Assembly (NCBI GenBank): GCA_945919465.1 | Contig: CAMEJG010000021.1 | Location: 1-34,709 of the forward strand | DNA: 34,709 nucleotides | Origin: an uncultured Anaeroplasma sp. | GTDB taxonomy: Bacteria; Bacillota_I; Bacilli_A; Acholeplasmatales; Anaeroplasmataceae | Direction of reading: 5' to 3' | Shown: piece by piece, positions 1-6,968 of the stretch | Numbering within the stretch: position 1 is the stretch's first letter | Layout: each line of letters starts with the position of its first letter | Notes under the pieces: generated by a model | What the model was told of the DNA's origin: nothing | Seen by the model: the letters and a program-made list of their open reading frames with translations, nothing else | Databases searched by the model: none | Made by a program: the position numbers and the translations under genes

Positions 1-53
1 AATTTAGAAGATAGAAGTTAGAATCTTATGACTTATAGTCATGAGAGGTTCAA

Positions 54-362
54 GATTATGGTACTGGATTTAATAATATTGGAATGATATTAAATTATTC
101 TCCAAAATATATTAAGCTTGATTGTTTATTAGTTAGAGAAATAAATATTGATAGTAAAAAGTTAATGTTTGCAAAATCACTAATAGAATTTTGTAAAAAG
201 AATAATATTTTAGTTATTGCTGAAGGTGTTGAAATAATTGAAGAATTAAAATGTGTTAAAGAGGCTGGAGCTGATTATGTTCAGGGCTATTTAATAGCTA
301 AGCCAAATTTAGAAATTAAAGATATTCCTTTGGAAATTAAAAAATTAATAATTGAAAGTTAG
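54..362 (+). pseudogene. EAL-domain (c-di-GMP phosphodiesterase) C-terminal fragment
   Basis: This is the C-terminal half of an EAL domain, the fold that hydrolyses cyclic di-GMP. Visible landmarks are DYGTGF (from base 54), PKYIKLD, the VIAEGVE segment and the QGYLIAKP end, in the usual EAL order. The N-terminal half, including the E-A-L signature, is absent. Stops occur in all three frames within the first 45 bases, including an in-frame TGA at 42-44, so the reading frame cannot be extended to the left edge. An ATG at 84 would give a 92-residue product lacking most of the active site. I infer a decayed remnant; a frameshifted gene starting outside the window is the alternative. The next gene begins 9 bases after its stop. 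Confidence 0.7.
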
Positions 363-371
363 GAGAAATGT

Positions 372-1178
372 ATGAAAACAGTTGTTATTACAGGTTCTGC
401 AAGAGGCTTTGGTCTATGTCAGGCAAAAAAATTTAAAGAATTAGGCTGTAATGTTGTAATATCAGATATTAATGAGGCTAATTTAGAAAAAGCATTAGCT
501 GAATTAAATAAAATTAAACCTGATACTACAAAGGCTATAAAAGTAAAAGCTGATGTAACTAGCTATAATGATTTAGAGAATTTATGGAATATAGCTAAAG
601 AAGAATTTAATAATGTAGATATCTGGATTAATAATGCAGGAGTTAATTCTCCTGATAAACCAGTTTATGAATTAAGTGAAAAAGAAATTTCATTTATTTT
701 AGATATCGATCTAAAAGGTGCTATTTTAGGTTCTAAAATTGCCTTTAAAGGAATGAAGGAACAAAGCTTTGGTCAAATATATAACGTTGAAGGATATGGA
801 TCTAATGATGCAATGATGACTGGATTAACTCTATATGGTACTACAAAAAGAGCTATTACTTATTTTACATTATCATTAGCTAAGGAAGCTCATGAGGTTA
901 CTAACGATAAAGTAAAGGTTTGTAGATTAACACCAGGAATTATGATTACTGAATTTATTACCTCTGCAAATGGAGGAAGTACTCACATTGAATTGCCTGA
1001 AAAAACTAAGAAGGTTTATAATATTTTAGGAGATTATCCTGAGGTAATTGCTGATTACTGTGTACCTAGAATGTTAAAAAATGAAAAGAATAATTATAAT
1101 GTAGTATGGTTATCTAATGCTAGAGCTTTTAGAAGATTTTTATTTGCAGGATTTAATAAAAGAGATTTCTTTAAGTAA
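372..1178 (+). CDS. SDR-family NAD(P)-dependent oxidoreductase
   Basis: A 268-residue classical short-chain dehydrogenase/reductase. The Rossmann cofactor loop TGSARGFG is at residues 7-14, an Asp (SDIN) follows beta-2, NNAG lies near residue 90, and the catalytic set is Ser near 144 with YGTTK giving Tyr155 and Lys159. The stretch around Ser144 (NVEGYGS) and the following GLTLYGTTKRA recall the chlorophyll-b-reductase-like SDR subgroup found in many non-photosynthetic bacteria; the substrate cannot be read. An Asp after beta-2 favours NAD over NADP by family rule. An AGGAG site sits 5 bases before the ATG. It has no functional link to prs downstream, from which it is separated by a hairpin and a promoter. 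Confidence 0.85.
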   Translation: MKTVVITGSARGFGLCQAKKFKELGCNVVISDINEANLEKALAELNKIKPDTTKAIKVKADVTSYNDLENLWNIAKEEFNNVDIWINNAGVNSPDKPVYELSEKEISFILDIDLKGAILGSKIAFKGMKEQSFGQIYNVEGYGSNDAMMTGLTLYGTTKRAITYFTLSLAKEAHEVTNDKVKVCRLTPGIMITEFITSANGGSTHIELPEKTKKVYNILGDYPEVIADYCVPRMLKNEKNNYNVVWLSNARAFRRFLFAGFNKRDFFK

Positions 1179-1190
1179 TAATATTTATAA

Positions 1191-1251
1191 TAGAAGCTTT
1201 CGTTAAAAATATATGAAAGTTGTAAAAACTAGTTTTTTTCTAGTGATTATT
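1191..1251 (+). terminator. Weak terminator-like hairpins after the SDR gene
   Basis: Two hairpins follow the SDR stop: AGCTTTC pairing with GAAAGTT across a 13-base loop, and ACTAG/CTAGT with an all-T loop. Neither is a textbook G+C-rich stem followed by a T run, so termination here is only possible. Confidence 0.35.
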
Positions 1252-1252
1252 G

Positions 1253-1261
1253 TGATATAAT
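1253..1261 (+). promoter_or_regulatory. Extended -10 promoter for prs
   Basis: TGATATAAT is a perfect extended -10 (TGn plus TATAAT), 35 bases before the prs start. There is no good -35 at 17 bases upstream, which is acceptable for an extended -10 promoter. The Shine-Dalgarno GGGGGG follows just before the ATG. Confidence 0.5.
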
Positions 1262-1295
1262 TATCGACGGATTTTAAATTCAGGGGGGAATTCTC

Positions 1296-2279
1296 ATGTC
1301 AATTTTATTGGGAAAAAAAGTAAAAGTATTTAGTTTAAGCTCAAATAAGGAATTAGCTTTAGAGATTTGTGATTCTATTGGTATTCCACTATCTAGCTGT
1401 GATGTATTACATTTTGCTGATGGTGAAATTAATGTACAGATTAATGAAACTGTTCGTGGTCATCATGTATTTGTTATTCAACCAACAAGTGCGCCAGTAA
1501 ATGATCATTTAATGGAATTATTAATTATGTGTGATGCATTAAAGCGTGCCTCTGCAAAAACTATTAATTTAGTTATTCCATATTATGGATATAGCCGTCA
1601 AGATAGAAAGGCTAGAAGTCGTCAGCCTATTTCAGCTAAGCTTGTTGCGGATTTATTACAAACTGCAGGTGCTGATCGTGTAATTTGTATGGATATCCAT
1701 GCTGCACAAATTCAAGGATTCTTTAATATCCCAGTAGATAATTTTATGGGATTACCTATTTTATGTAATTATTTAATGGATAAGCATTTAGAAAACATTG
1801 TAGTTGTATCTCCTGACCATGGTGGTACTACTCGTGCTAGAGAATTTGCTAAAGTATTAGATACTACAATCGCTATTATTGATAAGCGTCGTCCAGAACC
1901 AAATAAGGCTGAGGTTATGAATATCATTGGTGATGTAAAGGGTAAAACTTGTATTTTAGTTGATGATATGTGTGATACTGCAGGTACTCTTACAATTGGA
2001 GCTAAGGCATTAATGGAGGCTGGAGCTGTTGAGGTTTATGCTGCTTGTACTCATGGTGTATTATCTGGTCCTGCAATTGAAAGAATTCAAAATTCTTGTT
2101 TAAAGGAAATGATTATTACTAATACAATTAAATTAGACCCAGCTAAGAAAATTGATAAGATTAAAGTTTTATCAGTTGGTCAATTATTAGGTCATGGTAT
2201 TTTAAGAATATTATCTGATGAGCCATTATCAGGCTTATTCACTTATTCTTATGATAAAACTAAGAGAGAATTGTTATAA
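1296..2279 (+). CDS. prs: Ribose-phosphate pyrophosphokinase (PRPP synthase)
   Basis: Makes 5-phosphoribosyl-1-pyrophosphate from ribose 5-phosphate and ATP, feeding purine, pyrimidine, NAD, His and Trp synthesis in the cytosol. The 327-residue protein has the class I PRPP synthase layout: [10 protein letters not shown] near residues 40-50, a pyrophosphate segment [12 protein letters not shown], and the PRPP-binding motif DDMCDTAGT at residues 223-231 (usual DDMIDTAGT). It is slightly longer than the usual 315-320 residues, with a short C-terminal tail. The start is set by GGGGGGAAT upstream. pth begins one base after its stop, so the two are cotranscribed, as is common in Bacilli. Confidence 0.97.
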   Translation: MSILLGKKVKVFSLSSNKELALEICDSIGIPLSSCDVLHFADGEINVQINETVRGHHVFVIQPTSAPVNDHLMELLIMCDALKRASAKTINLVIPYYGYSRQDRKARSRQPISAKLVADLLQTAGADRVICMDIHAAQIQGFFNIPVDNFMGLPILCNYLMDKHLENIVVVSPDHGGTTRAREFAKVLDTTIAIIDKRRPEPNKAEVMNIIGDVKGKTCILVDDMCDTAGTLTIGAKALMEAGAVEVYAACTHGVLSGPAIERIQNSCLKEMIITNTIKLDPAKKIDKIKVLSVGQLLGHGILRILSDEPLSGLFTYSYDKTKRELL

Positions 2280-2280
2280 T

Positions 2281-2847
2281 ATGAGATTAATTATTGGTCT
2301 TGGTAATCCTGGATTGCAGTATGAAAATACAAGACATAATGCAGGATTTATGGCTTTAGATCATTATGCATCAAAAAATAACATTGAATTTTCTATGGTA
2401 AGTAAGCTTAAGGGAATGATTGCTCAAGTCAACTATAATGGTAATAAGGCTATTTTATTAAAGCCTATGACTTATATGAATCTTTCAGGAGAAAGTGTTC
2501 AATTAGTTTGTAGCTATTATAAAATTGATATTGAGGATATAATTGTATTTTCTGATGATTTGGATTCTCATTTAGGTAGAATTAGATTAAGAGCTAAAGG
2601 AAGCTGTGGTGGCCATAATGGTCATAGAAATATAGCGTTACATTTAAAAACAGAAGAATATAAAAGAGTCAAAATTGGTATTGATAGAAGTCCTGTTATA
2701 CCAGTTATTGATTGGGTATTAAAAAAATTTACTAAAGAAGAATTAGAAGAAATTAATAAATCTTTTGAAATTACAGATAATATAATTGATGATTTCATTA
2801 GAGGAGTAGATTTTTATAAAATATCATCTTTATATTCTCAGAAATAA
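2281..2847 (+). CDS. pth: Peptidyl-tRNA hydrolase
   Basis: Releases peptides from prematurely dropped peptidyl-tRNA so that the tRNA can be reused. The 188-residue protein shows the Pth signature GLGNPGLQYENTRHNAG at the N-terminus (His as the catalytic base), KPMTYMNLSG, the active-site Asp in FSDDLD, and KGSCGGHNGHRN. The ATG at 2281 is chosen because homologues begin with M-R-L-I-I-G-L-G-N-P; an upstream in-frame ATG at 2218 lies deep inside prs and would add 21 unrelated residues. Only one base separates it from prs, so translation is probably coupled. The riboswitch stem begins 5 bases after its stop. Confidence 0.97.
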   Translation: MRLIIGLGNPGLQYENTRHNAGFMALDHYASKNNIEFSMVSKLKGMIAQVNYNGNKAILLKPMTYMNLSGESVQLVCSYYKIDIEDIIVFSDDLDSHLGRIRLRAKGSCGGHNGHRNIALHLKTEEYKRVKIGIDRSPVIPVIDWVLKKFTKEELEEINKSFEITDNIIDDFIRGVDFYKISSLYSQK

Positions 2848-2851
2848 ATAT

Positions 2852-2940
2852 TATATAGGGAGTAGAAAACCAATTTATTGGTTATAATATCGTCATCTCG
2901 ACTTTAAGTCCGGTATTATAGTAAATTTCAAGACTATATA
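2852..2940 (+). promoter_or_regulatory. yybP-ykoY-type (manganese) riboswitch aptamer
   Basis: The segment carries the landmark blocks of the yybP-ykoY aptamer in order. P1 5' strand TATATAG (2852-2858) runs into GGGAGTAG; a hairpin follows, AACCAA/TTGGTT (2869-2884); then the arm ATAATATCG with CGTCA, an internal hairpin, and CCGG closing with CGGTATTAT; then CAAGAC and the P1 3' strand CTATATA (2934-2940). GGGAGTAG, CGTCA, CCGG and CAAGAC are the conserved positions as I remember them from solved Mn2+ riboswitches. The final P1 strand is shared with the terminator that follows. It starts right after pth, so it is either read through from prs-pth or driven from within pth. Confidence 0.8.
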
Positions 2941-2974
2941 TTTTCAGTAATGGGAATATATAGTCTTTATTTTT
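2930..2974 (+). terminator. Riboswitch expression platform (intrinsic terminator)
   Basis: A perfect 13-bp stem, AAGACTATATATT (2930-2942) with AATATATAGTCTT (2955-2967), has a 12-base loop and a run of T. Its left arm contains the 3' strand of riboswitch P1, so P1 and terminator cannot form together. Known behaviour of the class predicts that Mn2+ stabilises P1 and allows read-through. Confidence 0.85.
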
Positions 2975-2996
2975 TTAATAAAAGGAGAAGAAAAAT

Positions 2997-4064
2997 ATGT
3001 TAGATGCTTTATGGGATTTATTAGATCAGGCTATTAGTAATATAGGCTGGGCGCAATATTTAATTTATATTGCATTTTTAGTTGTTGGAGTTATATTTTT
3101 AGTAAAATTTTGTGATATTTTCGTTGATGCAGCAAGTGCTATTGCTCAAAAGCTACATGTATCACCATTAATAATAGGATTAACAGTAGTCGCAATAGGA
3201 ACAAGCTGTCCTGAGCTTGCTGTATCTGTATCGGGTTCTATTCAGGCTTTAATAAATGGTACTACAGCTAATATAGCTATAGGTAATGTTGTTGGGTCTA
3301 ATATTTGTAATTTATTATTAGTGTTAGGTTTTAGCTGTATTTTTACTCCAATTGTTGTAAAAAAGAGTATTTGTAAAAGAGAATTTCCATTTTTAATAGG
3401 AATTACTGCATTATTAGTAATATTAGCTTTATTCTTTTCATTTAATGGTTATCCTTATGGTATTGCAAGATGGGAAGGTATTATTTTAGCAGTATTTATT
3501 CCTATTTATATATTCTTTCTTATTTATAATGCAAAAAAGCATCCAGAAGAGCAGGATGCAGTAGAAGAGGTAAAGGATATGCCTTTAGTAAAGGCAATAA
3601 TCTTTACTTTAATTGGTATTGTTGGTATTATGCTTGGTGGTGAATTTGTAGTTTACGGAGCCCAAAGAAGTGCAGTTAATATTGCGGTATCTTGTGGATT
3701 ACAGCGCGAAATGGTTGAATCATTAGTAGGATTAACTATTGTTGCGGTAGGTACAAGTCTTCCTGAGCTTGTTACTAGTATTGTTGCTGCAAGAAAAGGC
3801 CAAAATGAATTAGCATTAGGTAATGTTATTGGTTCTAATATTTTTAATACTATTTTCGTTTTAGGAATTTCTGCAACTATTTGTGATTTAGGAACCTTAA
3901 ATAATCAAATGTGGGTTGAACTTGCAGTTATGATGGCAGCTACTTTATTAGTGTTTATCCTTTCTTTAAGAGGAAAGCTTGAAAAGAAGCATGGATTTAT
4001 ATTAATTGGTATGTATGTAGCATTTTTAGTTTATTTAGTTATACGTACGATTCTAGTTAGATAG
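2997..4064 (+). CDS. CaCA-family Na+/Ca2+-type cation antiporter (possible Mn2+ exporter)
   Basis: An integral membrane antiporter of the Ca2+:cation antiporter superfamily, 355 residues, about ten hydrophobic segments in two inverted halves. The two alpha repeats are plain: GLTVVAIGTSCPE (from residue 61) followed by GNVVGSNICN, and GLTIVAVGTSLPE (from residue 245) followed by GNVIGSNIFN. These hold the ion-binding Glu, Asn and Ser positions. A hydrophilic loop near residues 180-195 joins the halves. By family it would exchange Ca2+ for Na+, H+ or K+; the manganese riboswitch in front suggests that Mn2+ export is at least one role. The ATG at 2997 follows AAAGGAGAAG. Closest named relative in style is YrbG. 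Confidence 0.88.
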   Translation: MLDALWDLLDQAISNIGWAQYLIYIAFLVVGVIFLVKFCDIFVDAASAIAQKLHVSPLIIGLTVVAIGTSCPELAVSVSGSIQALINGTTANIAIGNVVGSNICNLLLVLGFSCIFTPIVVKKSICKREFPFLIGITALLVILALFFSFNGYPYGIARWEGIILAVFIPIYIFFLIYNAKKHPEEQDAVEEVKDMPLVKAIIFTLIGIVGIMLGGEFVVYGAQRSAVNIAVSCGLQREMVESLVGLTIVAVGTSLPELVTSIVAARKGQNELALGNVIGSNIFNTIFVLGISATICDLGTLNNQMWVELAVMMAATLLVFILSLRGKLEKKHGFILIGMYVAFLVYLVIRTILVR

Positions 4065-4074
4065 TATTTGAGTT

Positions 4075-4083
4075 TGATATAAT
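4075..4083 (+). promoter_or_regulatory. Extended -10 promoter for nrnA
   Basis: TGATATAAT, 38 bases before the nrnA ATG, matches the extended -10 consensus and is the same word as in front of prs. No clear -35 is seen. Read-through from the exchanger gene is equally possible. Confidence 0.4.
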
Positions 4084-4120
4084 AATATGATAAAATTCTT
4101 TATAGAAGGGAAGTAATTTT

Positions 4121-5068
4121 ATGGATCATATTTTGCAGAAAATAAAAGAATATAATACAATTATTATTCATGGCCATGTTCGTCCTGATGGTGATTGTAT
4201 TGGAAGTCAATATGGACTATATCATATTTTAAAGGCATCATTTCCTCAAAAGAATATTATTATAACTGGTACTACTAGTGATTATGTTTCATTTGTAGGT
4301 GCCCCATCAATATTAGAAGATGAATCATTATTTGAAAATGCATTGTCAATTTGTGTTGATTGTGCAACTAGCGAAAGATTATCAGACCAAAGATATGTTA
4401 AATCTAAATATTCAATTAAAATAGATCATCATATTCCTGTAGATGATTATGGTGATTATCAATATGTTGATACAACATCACCAGCATGTAGTCAAATTAT
4501 CACTGAATTTTATATGAAATTTAGTGATCAATTAATAATGAATAAAGAAGCTGCTTTAGCTTTATATGTAGGTATTTATACTGATACAGGAAGATTTAAA
4601 TTTGATAGTGTAAATTCAAGAACCTTTAATGCGGCAGCATTATTATTAGATAATGGCGTAGATTTAGGTTATGTAGATAATAATTTATCAATTGAAACCT
4701 TAAAAACATTAAAGCTTAAGGGTTATGCATTATCTAATTTCAAATATACTGATAATGGTTTTGCATATTTAGTTATTACAAGAGATATAATTAATGAATA
4801 TGAGGTTACTGATGAAGAGGCAGCTGCATTAGTTTCAGTAATATCAACTATTGAATTTTGTCCTGTCTGGGCATTATTTATTGAATATCCAACCGAAATT
4901 AGAATTAGACTGCGTTCTCGTGGCCCTGTAATCAATTTATTAGCTGAAGAATATCATGGTGGAGGACATGCGAAAGCATCTGGTGCGAGCCTTTCTAATT
5001 GGGATGAATTAGAAGGTTTTGTAAATAAAGCTGATAAGCTTGTATTAGAATATAAAAATAGTTTATAA
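4121..5068 (+). CDS. nrnA: DHH/DHHA1 phosphoesterase, NrnA-like nanoRNase / pAp phosphatase
   Basis: Family members degrade 2-5-nt RNA from the 5' end and dephosphorylate 3'-phosphoadenosine 5'-phosphate; some also act on linear dinucleotides from c-di-nucleotide decay. The 315-residue protein has motif I HGHVRPDGDCIGS (Asp23, Asp25), an Asp in VDCATS, the namesake DHH at residues 102-104, and a C-terminal DHHA1 domain ending in GGGHAKASG (residues 280-288). Metal ligands are all present. The start follows AGAAGGGAAG. A DHH-family phosphoesterase and the EAL remnant in the same window are not adjacent, and I draw no link. Confidence 0.92.
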   Translation: MDHILQKIKEYNTIIIHGHVRPDGDCIGSQYGLYHILKASFPQKNIIITGTTSDYVSFVGAPSILEDESLFENALSICVDCATSERLSDQRYVKSKYSIKIDHHIPVDDYGDYQYVDTTSPACSQIITEFYMKFSDQLIMNKEAALALYVGIYTDTGRFKFDSVNSRTFNAAALLLDNGVDLGYVDNNLSIETLKTLKLKGYALSNFKYTDNGFAYLVITRDIINEYEVTDEEAAALVSVISTIEFCPVWALFIEYPTEIRIRLRSRGPVINLLAEEYHGGGHAKASGASLSNWDELEGFVNKADKLVLEYKNSL

Positions 5069-5119
5069 GAAATATTTTATACACTCAAAATTCTTTAATG
5101 AAAAAATATAAAAAAATAC

Positions 5120-5148
5120 TTGATTTTTATTATATTTTCTTGTACAAT
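5120..5148 (+). promoter_or_regulatory. Promoter for tRNA-Gln
   Basis: -35 TTGATT (5120-5125), 17-bp spacer, -10 TACAAT (5143-5148); the tRNA begins 31 bases downstream. A perfect 13-bp inverted repeat (5078-5090 and 5161-5173) brackets the promoter. Confidence 0.7.
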
Positions 5149-5178
5149 AATGAGGAACTCTTTTGAGTGTATATATAT

Positions 5179-5253
5179 AGGACCATCGCCAAGCGGTAAG
5201 GCAAGGGACTTTGACTCCCTCATTCACAGGTTCAAATCCTGTTGGTCCTGCCA
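5179..5253 (+). tRNA. tRNA-Gln (anticodon TTG)
   Basis: A 75-nt cloverleaf with encoded CCA. The acceptor stem AGGACCA pairs with TGGTCCT, followed by discriminator G and CCA. The D arm is GCCAAGCGGTAAGGC, the anticodon loop centres on TTG between GGGA and TCCC strands, and the T arm is ACAGG-TTCAAAT-CCTGT. The anticodon reads CAA and, with wobble, CAG. The body closely matches typical bacterial tRNA-Gln. Confidence 0.97.
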
Positions 5254-5268
5254 GTCAAAATATTCTTT

Positions 5269-5286
5269 ATTTGTCGCAAGACAAAT
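5269..5286 (+). other. Short hairpin with GCAA tetraloop after the tRNA
   Basis: ATTTGTC and GACAAAT form a perfect 7-bp stem closed by a GCAA (GNRA) loop, 15 bases after the tRNA. No T run follows. It may help 3' processing, but this is only a guess. Confidence 0.35.
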
Positions 5287-5327
5287 CTATTTAGCATAAA
5301 TGTTACACAAAAAGTAGCGAAGGATAG

Positions 5328-5356
5328 AGACCTAGCAATAGGTCTTTTTTCTTTTT
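5328..5356 (+). terminator. Terminator of the tRNA-Gln transcript
   Basis: AGACCTA (5328-5334), GCAA loop, TAGGTCT (5339-5345), then a T-rich run. A clear intrinsic terminator. Confidence 0.85.
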
Positions 5357-5358
5357 TA

Positions 5359-5387
5359 TTGAATGTTTCACGATATCGTGATATAAT
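5359..5387 (+). promoter_or_regulatory. Promoter with palindromic operator for the DUF4160/DUF2442 pair
   Basis: -35 TTGAAT (5359-5364), 17-bp spacer, extended -10 TGATATAAT ending at 5387. The spacer holds the perfect 12-bp palindrome CACGATATCGTG (5369-5380), which overlaps the TG of the extended -10. A dimeric repressor bound there would block RNA polymerase. The HTH-bearing second gene is the obvious candidate, by inference. Confidence 0.65.
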
Positions 5388-5407
5388 AAATGTGGAGGAA
5401 ATAGAAT

Positions 5408-5662
5408 ATGCCTACAATAGCATTATTCTATGGTATTATTATCCAAATGTATTTCTTGAGTTCTGAACATAATCCTCCACATATTCATGCAATCTATAAT
5501 GATCATAGGTCAACGTATTCATTAATAGATATGACTAAAATCAATGGAGATCTTCCTATTAAGGCAGAAAAGCTAGTTTTAGAGTGGATGAATCTTCATA
5601 TCGCTGAGTTGCGTGAAATGTGGGATAGTCAGTCATTTAAGAGAATTGAACCATTAGAATAG
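5408..5662 (+). CDS. DUF4160 protein, probable toxin-antitoxin-like partner
   Basis: An 84-residue protein matching DUF4160: an N-terminal MPTI...FYGIIIQMYFL strand pair, a His-rich HNPPHIHAIY motif near residues 21-30, then a C-terminal helix (LEWMNLHIAELREMWD) ending the domain. DUF4160 genes are commonly paired with DUF2442 genes, as here, and such pairs are treated as toxin-antitoxin-like on genomic grounds; biochemical activity is not established as far as I know. GTGGAGGAA precedes the ATG. The stop overlaps the AGGAGG site of the next gene, so the two are cotranscribed and translationally close. Confidence 0.85.
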   Translation: MPTIALFYGIIIQMYFLSSEHNPPHIHAIYNDHRSTYSLIDMTKINGDLPIKAEKLVLEWMNLHIAELREMWDSQSFKRIEPLE

Positions 5663-5674
5663 GAGGTGGATGCA

Positions 5675-6115
5675 GTGAAATATATTTTTCATCCAGTAAG
5701 GACAGTTACAGCTTTAGATAATTATATGTTATTTGTTGAATTTTGTGAGGGTGTATCAAAAATATATGATATTAAACCATTGTTTGAACGAATACCTATT
5801 TTCAAAGAATTAAAAGAAAATGATTTGTTTTATAAAGTGCATGTAGATGTTGGTGGTTATGGTATTATTTGGGACGATAAAATAGATTTAGCTGCAGAAG
5901 AGCTTTATTATAATGGTAATATTGTTCCATCTAGATTTGACGGTATTATGGCGCTTGGTGATGCTGCACAACTGTGGAATATAGATGATTCTACATTACG
6001 CCACGCTATAAAAAATGGAAAATTCAAATGTGGAAAAGACATTACTAAATTTGGAAAGCAATGGATAATAACCATAGAAGCAATGGTTCGCGAATACGGC
6101 GAGCCAAAGCAATAA
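5675..6115 (+). CDS. DUF2442 protein fused to a C-terminal helix-turn-helix
   Basis: Residues 1-85 or so form a DUF2442 domain (HPVRTVTALDNYMLFVEF, YDIKPLFER, and the closing GYGIIWDDKIDLAAEELY). Residues after about 90 (GIMALGDAAQLWNIDDSTLR, then HAIKNGKF) look like an excisionase/MerR-type helix-turn-helix, a known variant of the family. GTG at 5675 is chosen because AGGAGG lies 8 bases upstream; an in-frame GTG at 5666 overlaps that site. The likely role is DNA-binding antitoxin and autoregulator for the DUF4160 partner, acting at the palindrome at 5369-5380. That role is inferred from context, not shown. Confidence 0.8.
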   Translation: MKYIFHPVRTVTALDNYMLFVEFCEGVSKIYDIKPLFERIPIFKELKENDLFYKVHVDVGGYGIIWDDKIDLAAEELYYNGNIVPSRFDGIMALGDAAQLWNIDDSTLRHAIKNGKFKCGKDITKFGKQWIITIEAMVREYGEPKQ

Positions 6116-6167
6116 TTGCTATTTGAAAAAAACATATAAAAAACAATAGGAAATGAGATACTAATTT

Positions 6168-6607
6168 ATGTATTTGAGAAAAATGAAAATAGAAGATTAC
6201 GTAATGTATATTCGCTATGGATGTCTTGCGTAGGAATGGGATTAAATAATCTTGATGCATCTAAAGAGGTAATAGAAAAGTTTCTAAATAGAAATCCAGA
6301 TACTTGCTATCTTGCAATAGAAGCTGATGAAGTTATTGGTGTAATTATGGTTGGTAATGATGGTAGAAGAGGATACATTTATCACACGGCAGTTCATCCT
6401 AATTATCGTAAACAAGGAATTGGGAAAGCACTAGTAGAAATAACTTTAGATTCATTACTAGAATTAGGAATAAATAAGGTAGCCTTGGTTGTATTTGAAA
6501 GAAATAATGCAGGGAATGAGTTTTGGGAAAAGATGGGATTTACATCTCGTAATGATCTAATCTATAGAAATAAAGCATTAGTTAAAATTGAGATAATAGA
6601 CACCTAA
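6168..6607 (+). pseudogene. GNAT-family N-acetyltransferase, frameshifted
   Basis: A GNAT acetyltransferase that would move an acetyl group from acetyl-CoA to an amine. The main frame (from 6221, 128 residues) holds the acetyl-CoA loop HPNYRKQGIGKAL and the late NAGNEFWEKMGF segment. The N-terminus is in another frame: ATG at 6168 reads MYLRKMKIEDYV, then stops at 6231-6233, while the main frame reads upstream of its ATG as NVYSLWMSCVGMG. Joining the two near base 6200 gives the normal GNAT beginning (ITEDY..VYSLW type), so one base has been lost. An internal start at 6221 would yield a protein without beta-1 and alpha-1. I regard it as a recent pseudogene or a sequencing indel. Confidence 0.75.
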
Positions 6608-6716
6608 ATTAGTTTCCGCTAGCCTACCGCGTCATTTTTGTGCTATCGAGCTATGGCATTAGACAATTTAAGTAACTATTTTTATTTTATGGTTCTTGAA
6701 TAAATTTAATCTTTGC

Positions 6717-6749
6717 ATAAGGGAATGAATAGTTCCCTTATTTTTTTTA
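6717..6749 (+). terminator. Intrinsic terminator
   Basis: ATAAGGGAA (6717-6725), 7-base loop, TTCCCTTAT (6733-6741), followed by a run of T. Strong. Confidence 0.85.
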
Positions 6750-6763
6750 TAATCGTAGTGGAA

Positions 6764-6827
6764 AGTTCAAAAAAGCTTATAGCTATGCTTGGAAAATAAA
6801 TAACAAGGAGTTATATCAATTGTAATT
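6764..6827 (+). mobile_element. Solo remnant of an IS200-like left end
   Basis: The block from GTTCAAAAAAG through TTATAGCTATGC and on to ATAACAAGGAGTTATATCAA matches, with an internal gap of about 50 bases, the left end of the degenerate IS200-like element at 12364-12471, including its ribosome-binding region. No tnpA follows. It lies just after a terminator T run. The rest of 6608-6968 shows no gene: a G+C-richer scrap at 6604-6660, then the terminator, this remnant, and A+T-rich DNA before the next gene. Confidence 0.6.
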
Positions 6828-6968
6828 AAAAAGAAATAAATTATATTTTAAATAAATTTTTTGTCATAAAATATTAATATTTTGAACAAAATTATTATTT
6901 TTGTATATTTATTTTGTTTTTAAATTGCTTTATAATATTTTTATAATAAAAAAAAGGAGATAATATTG

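Noticed and set aside
2218-2280. Longer pth start inside prs
   Set aside because: The 21 added residues are a shifted reading of prs; homologues begin at the ATG at 2281.
5078-5173. CRISPR-like or transposon terminal repeat reading of the 13-bp inverted repeat
   Set aside because: There is only one pair, no repeats in series, no target duplication and no transposase between; kept only as an unexplained repeat.
5242-5466. 74-residue open frame spanning the tRNA 3' end, a terminator and a promoter
   Set aside because: It crosses clear RNA and promoter signals, has no ribosome site and overlaps the DUF4160 gene.
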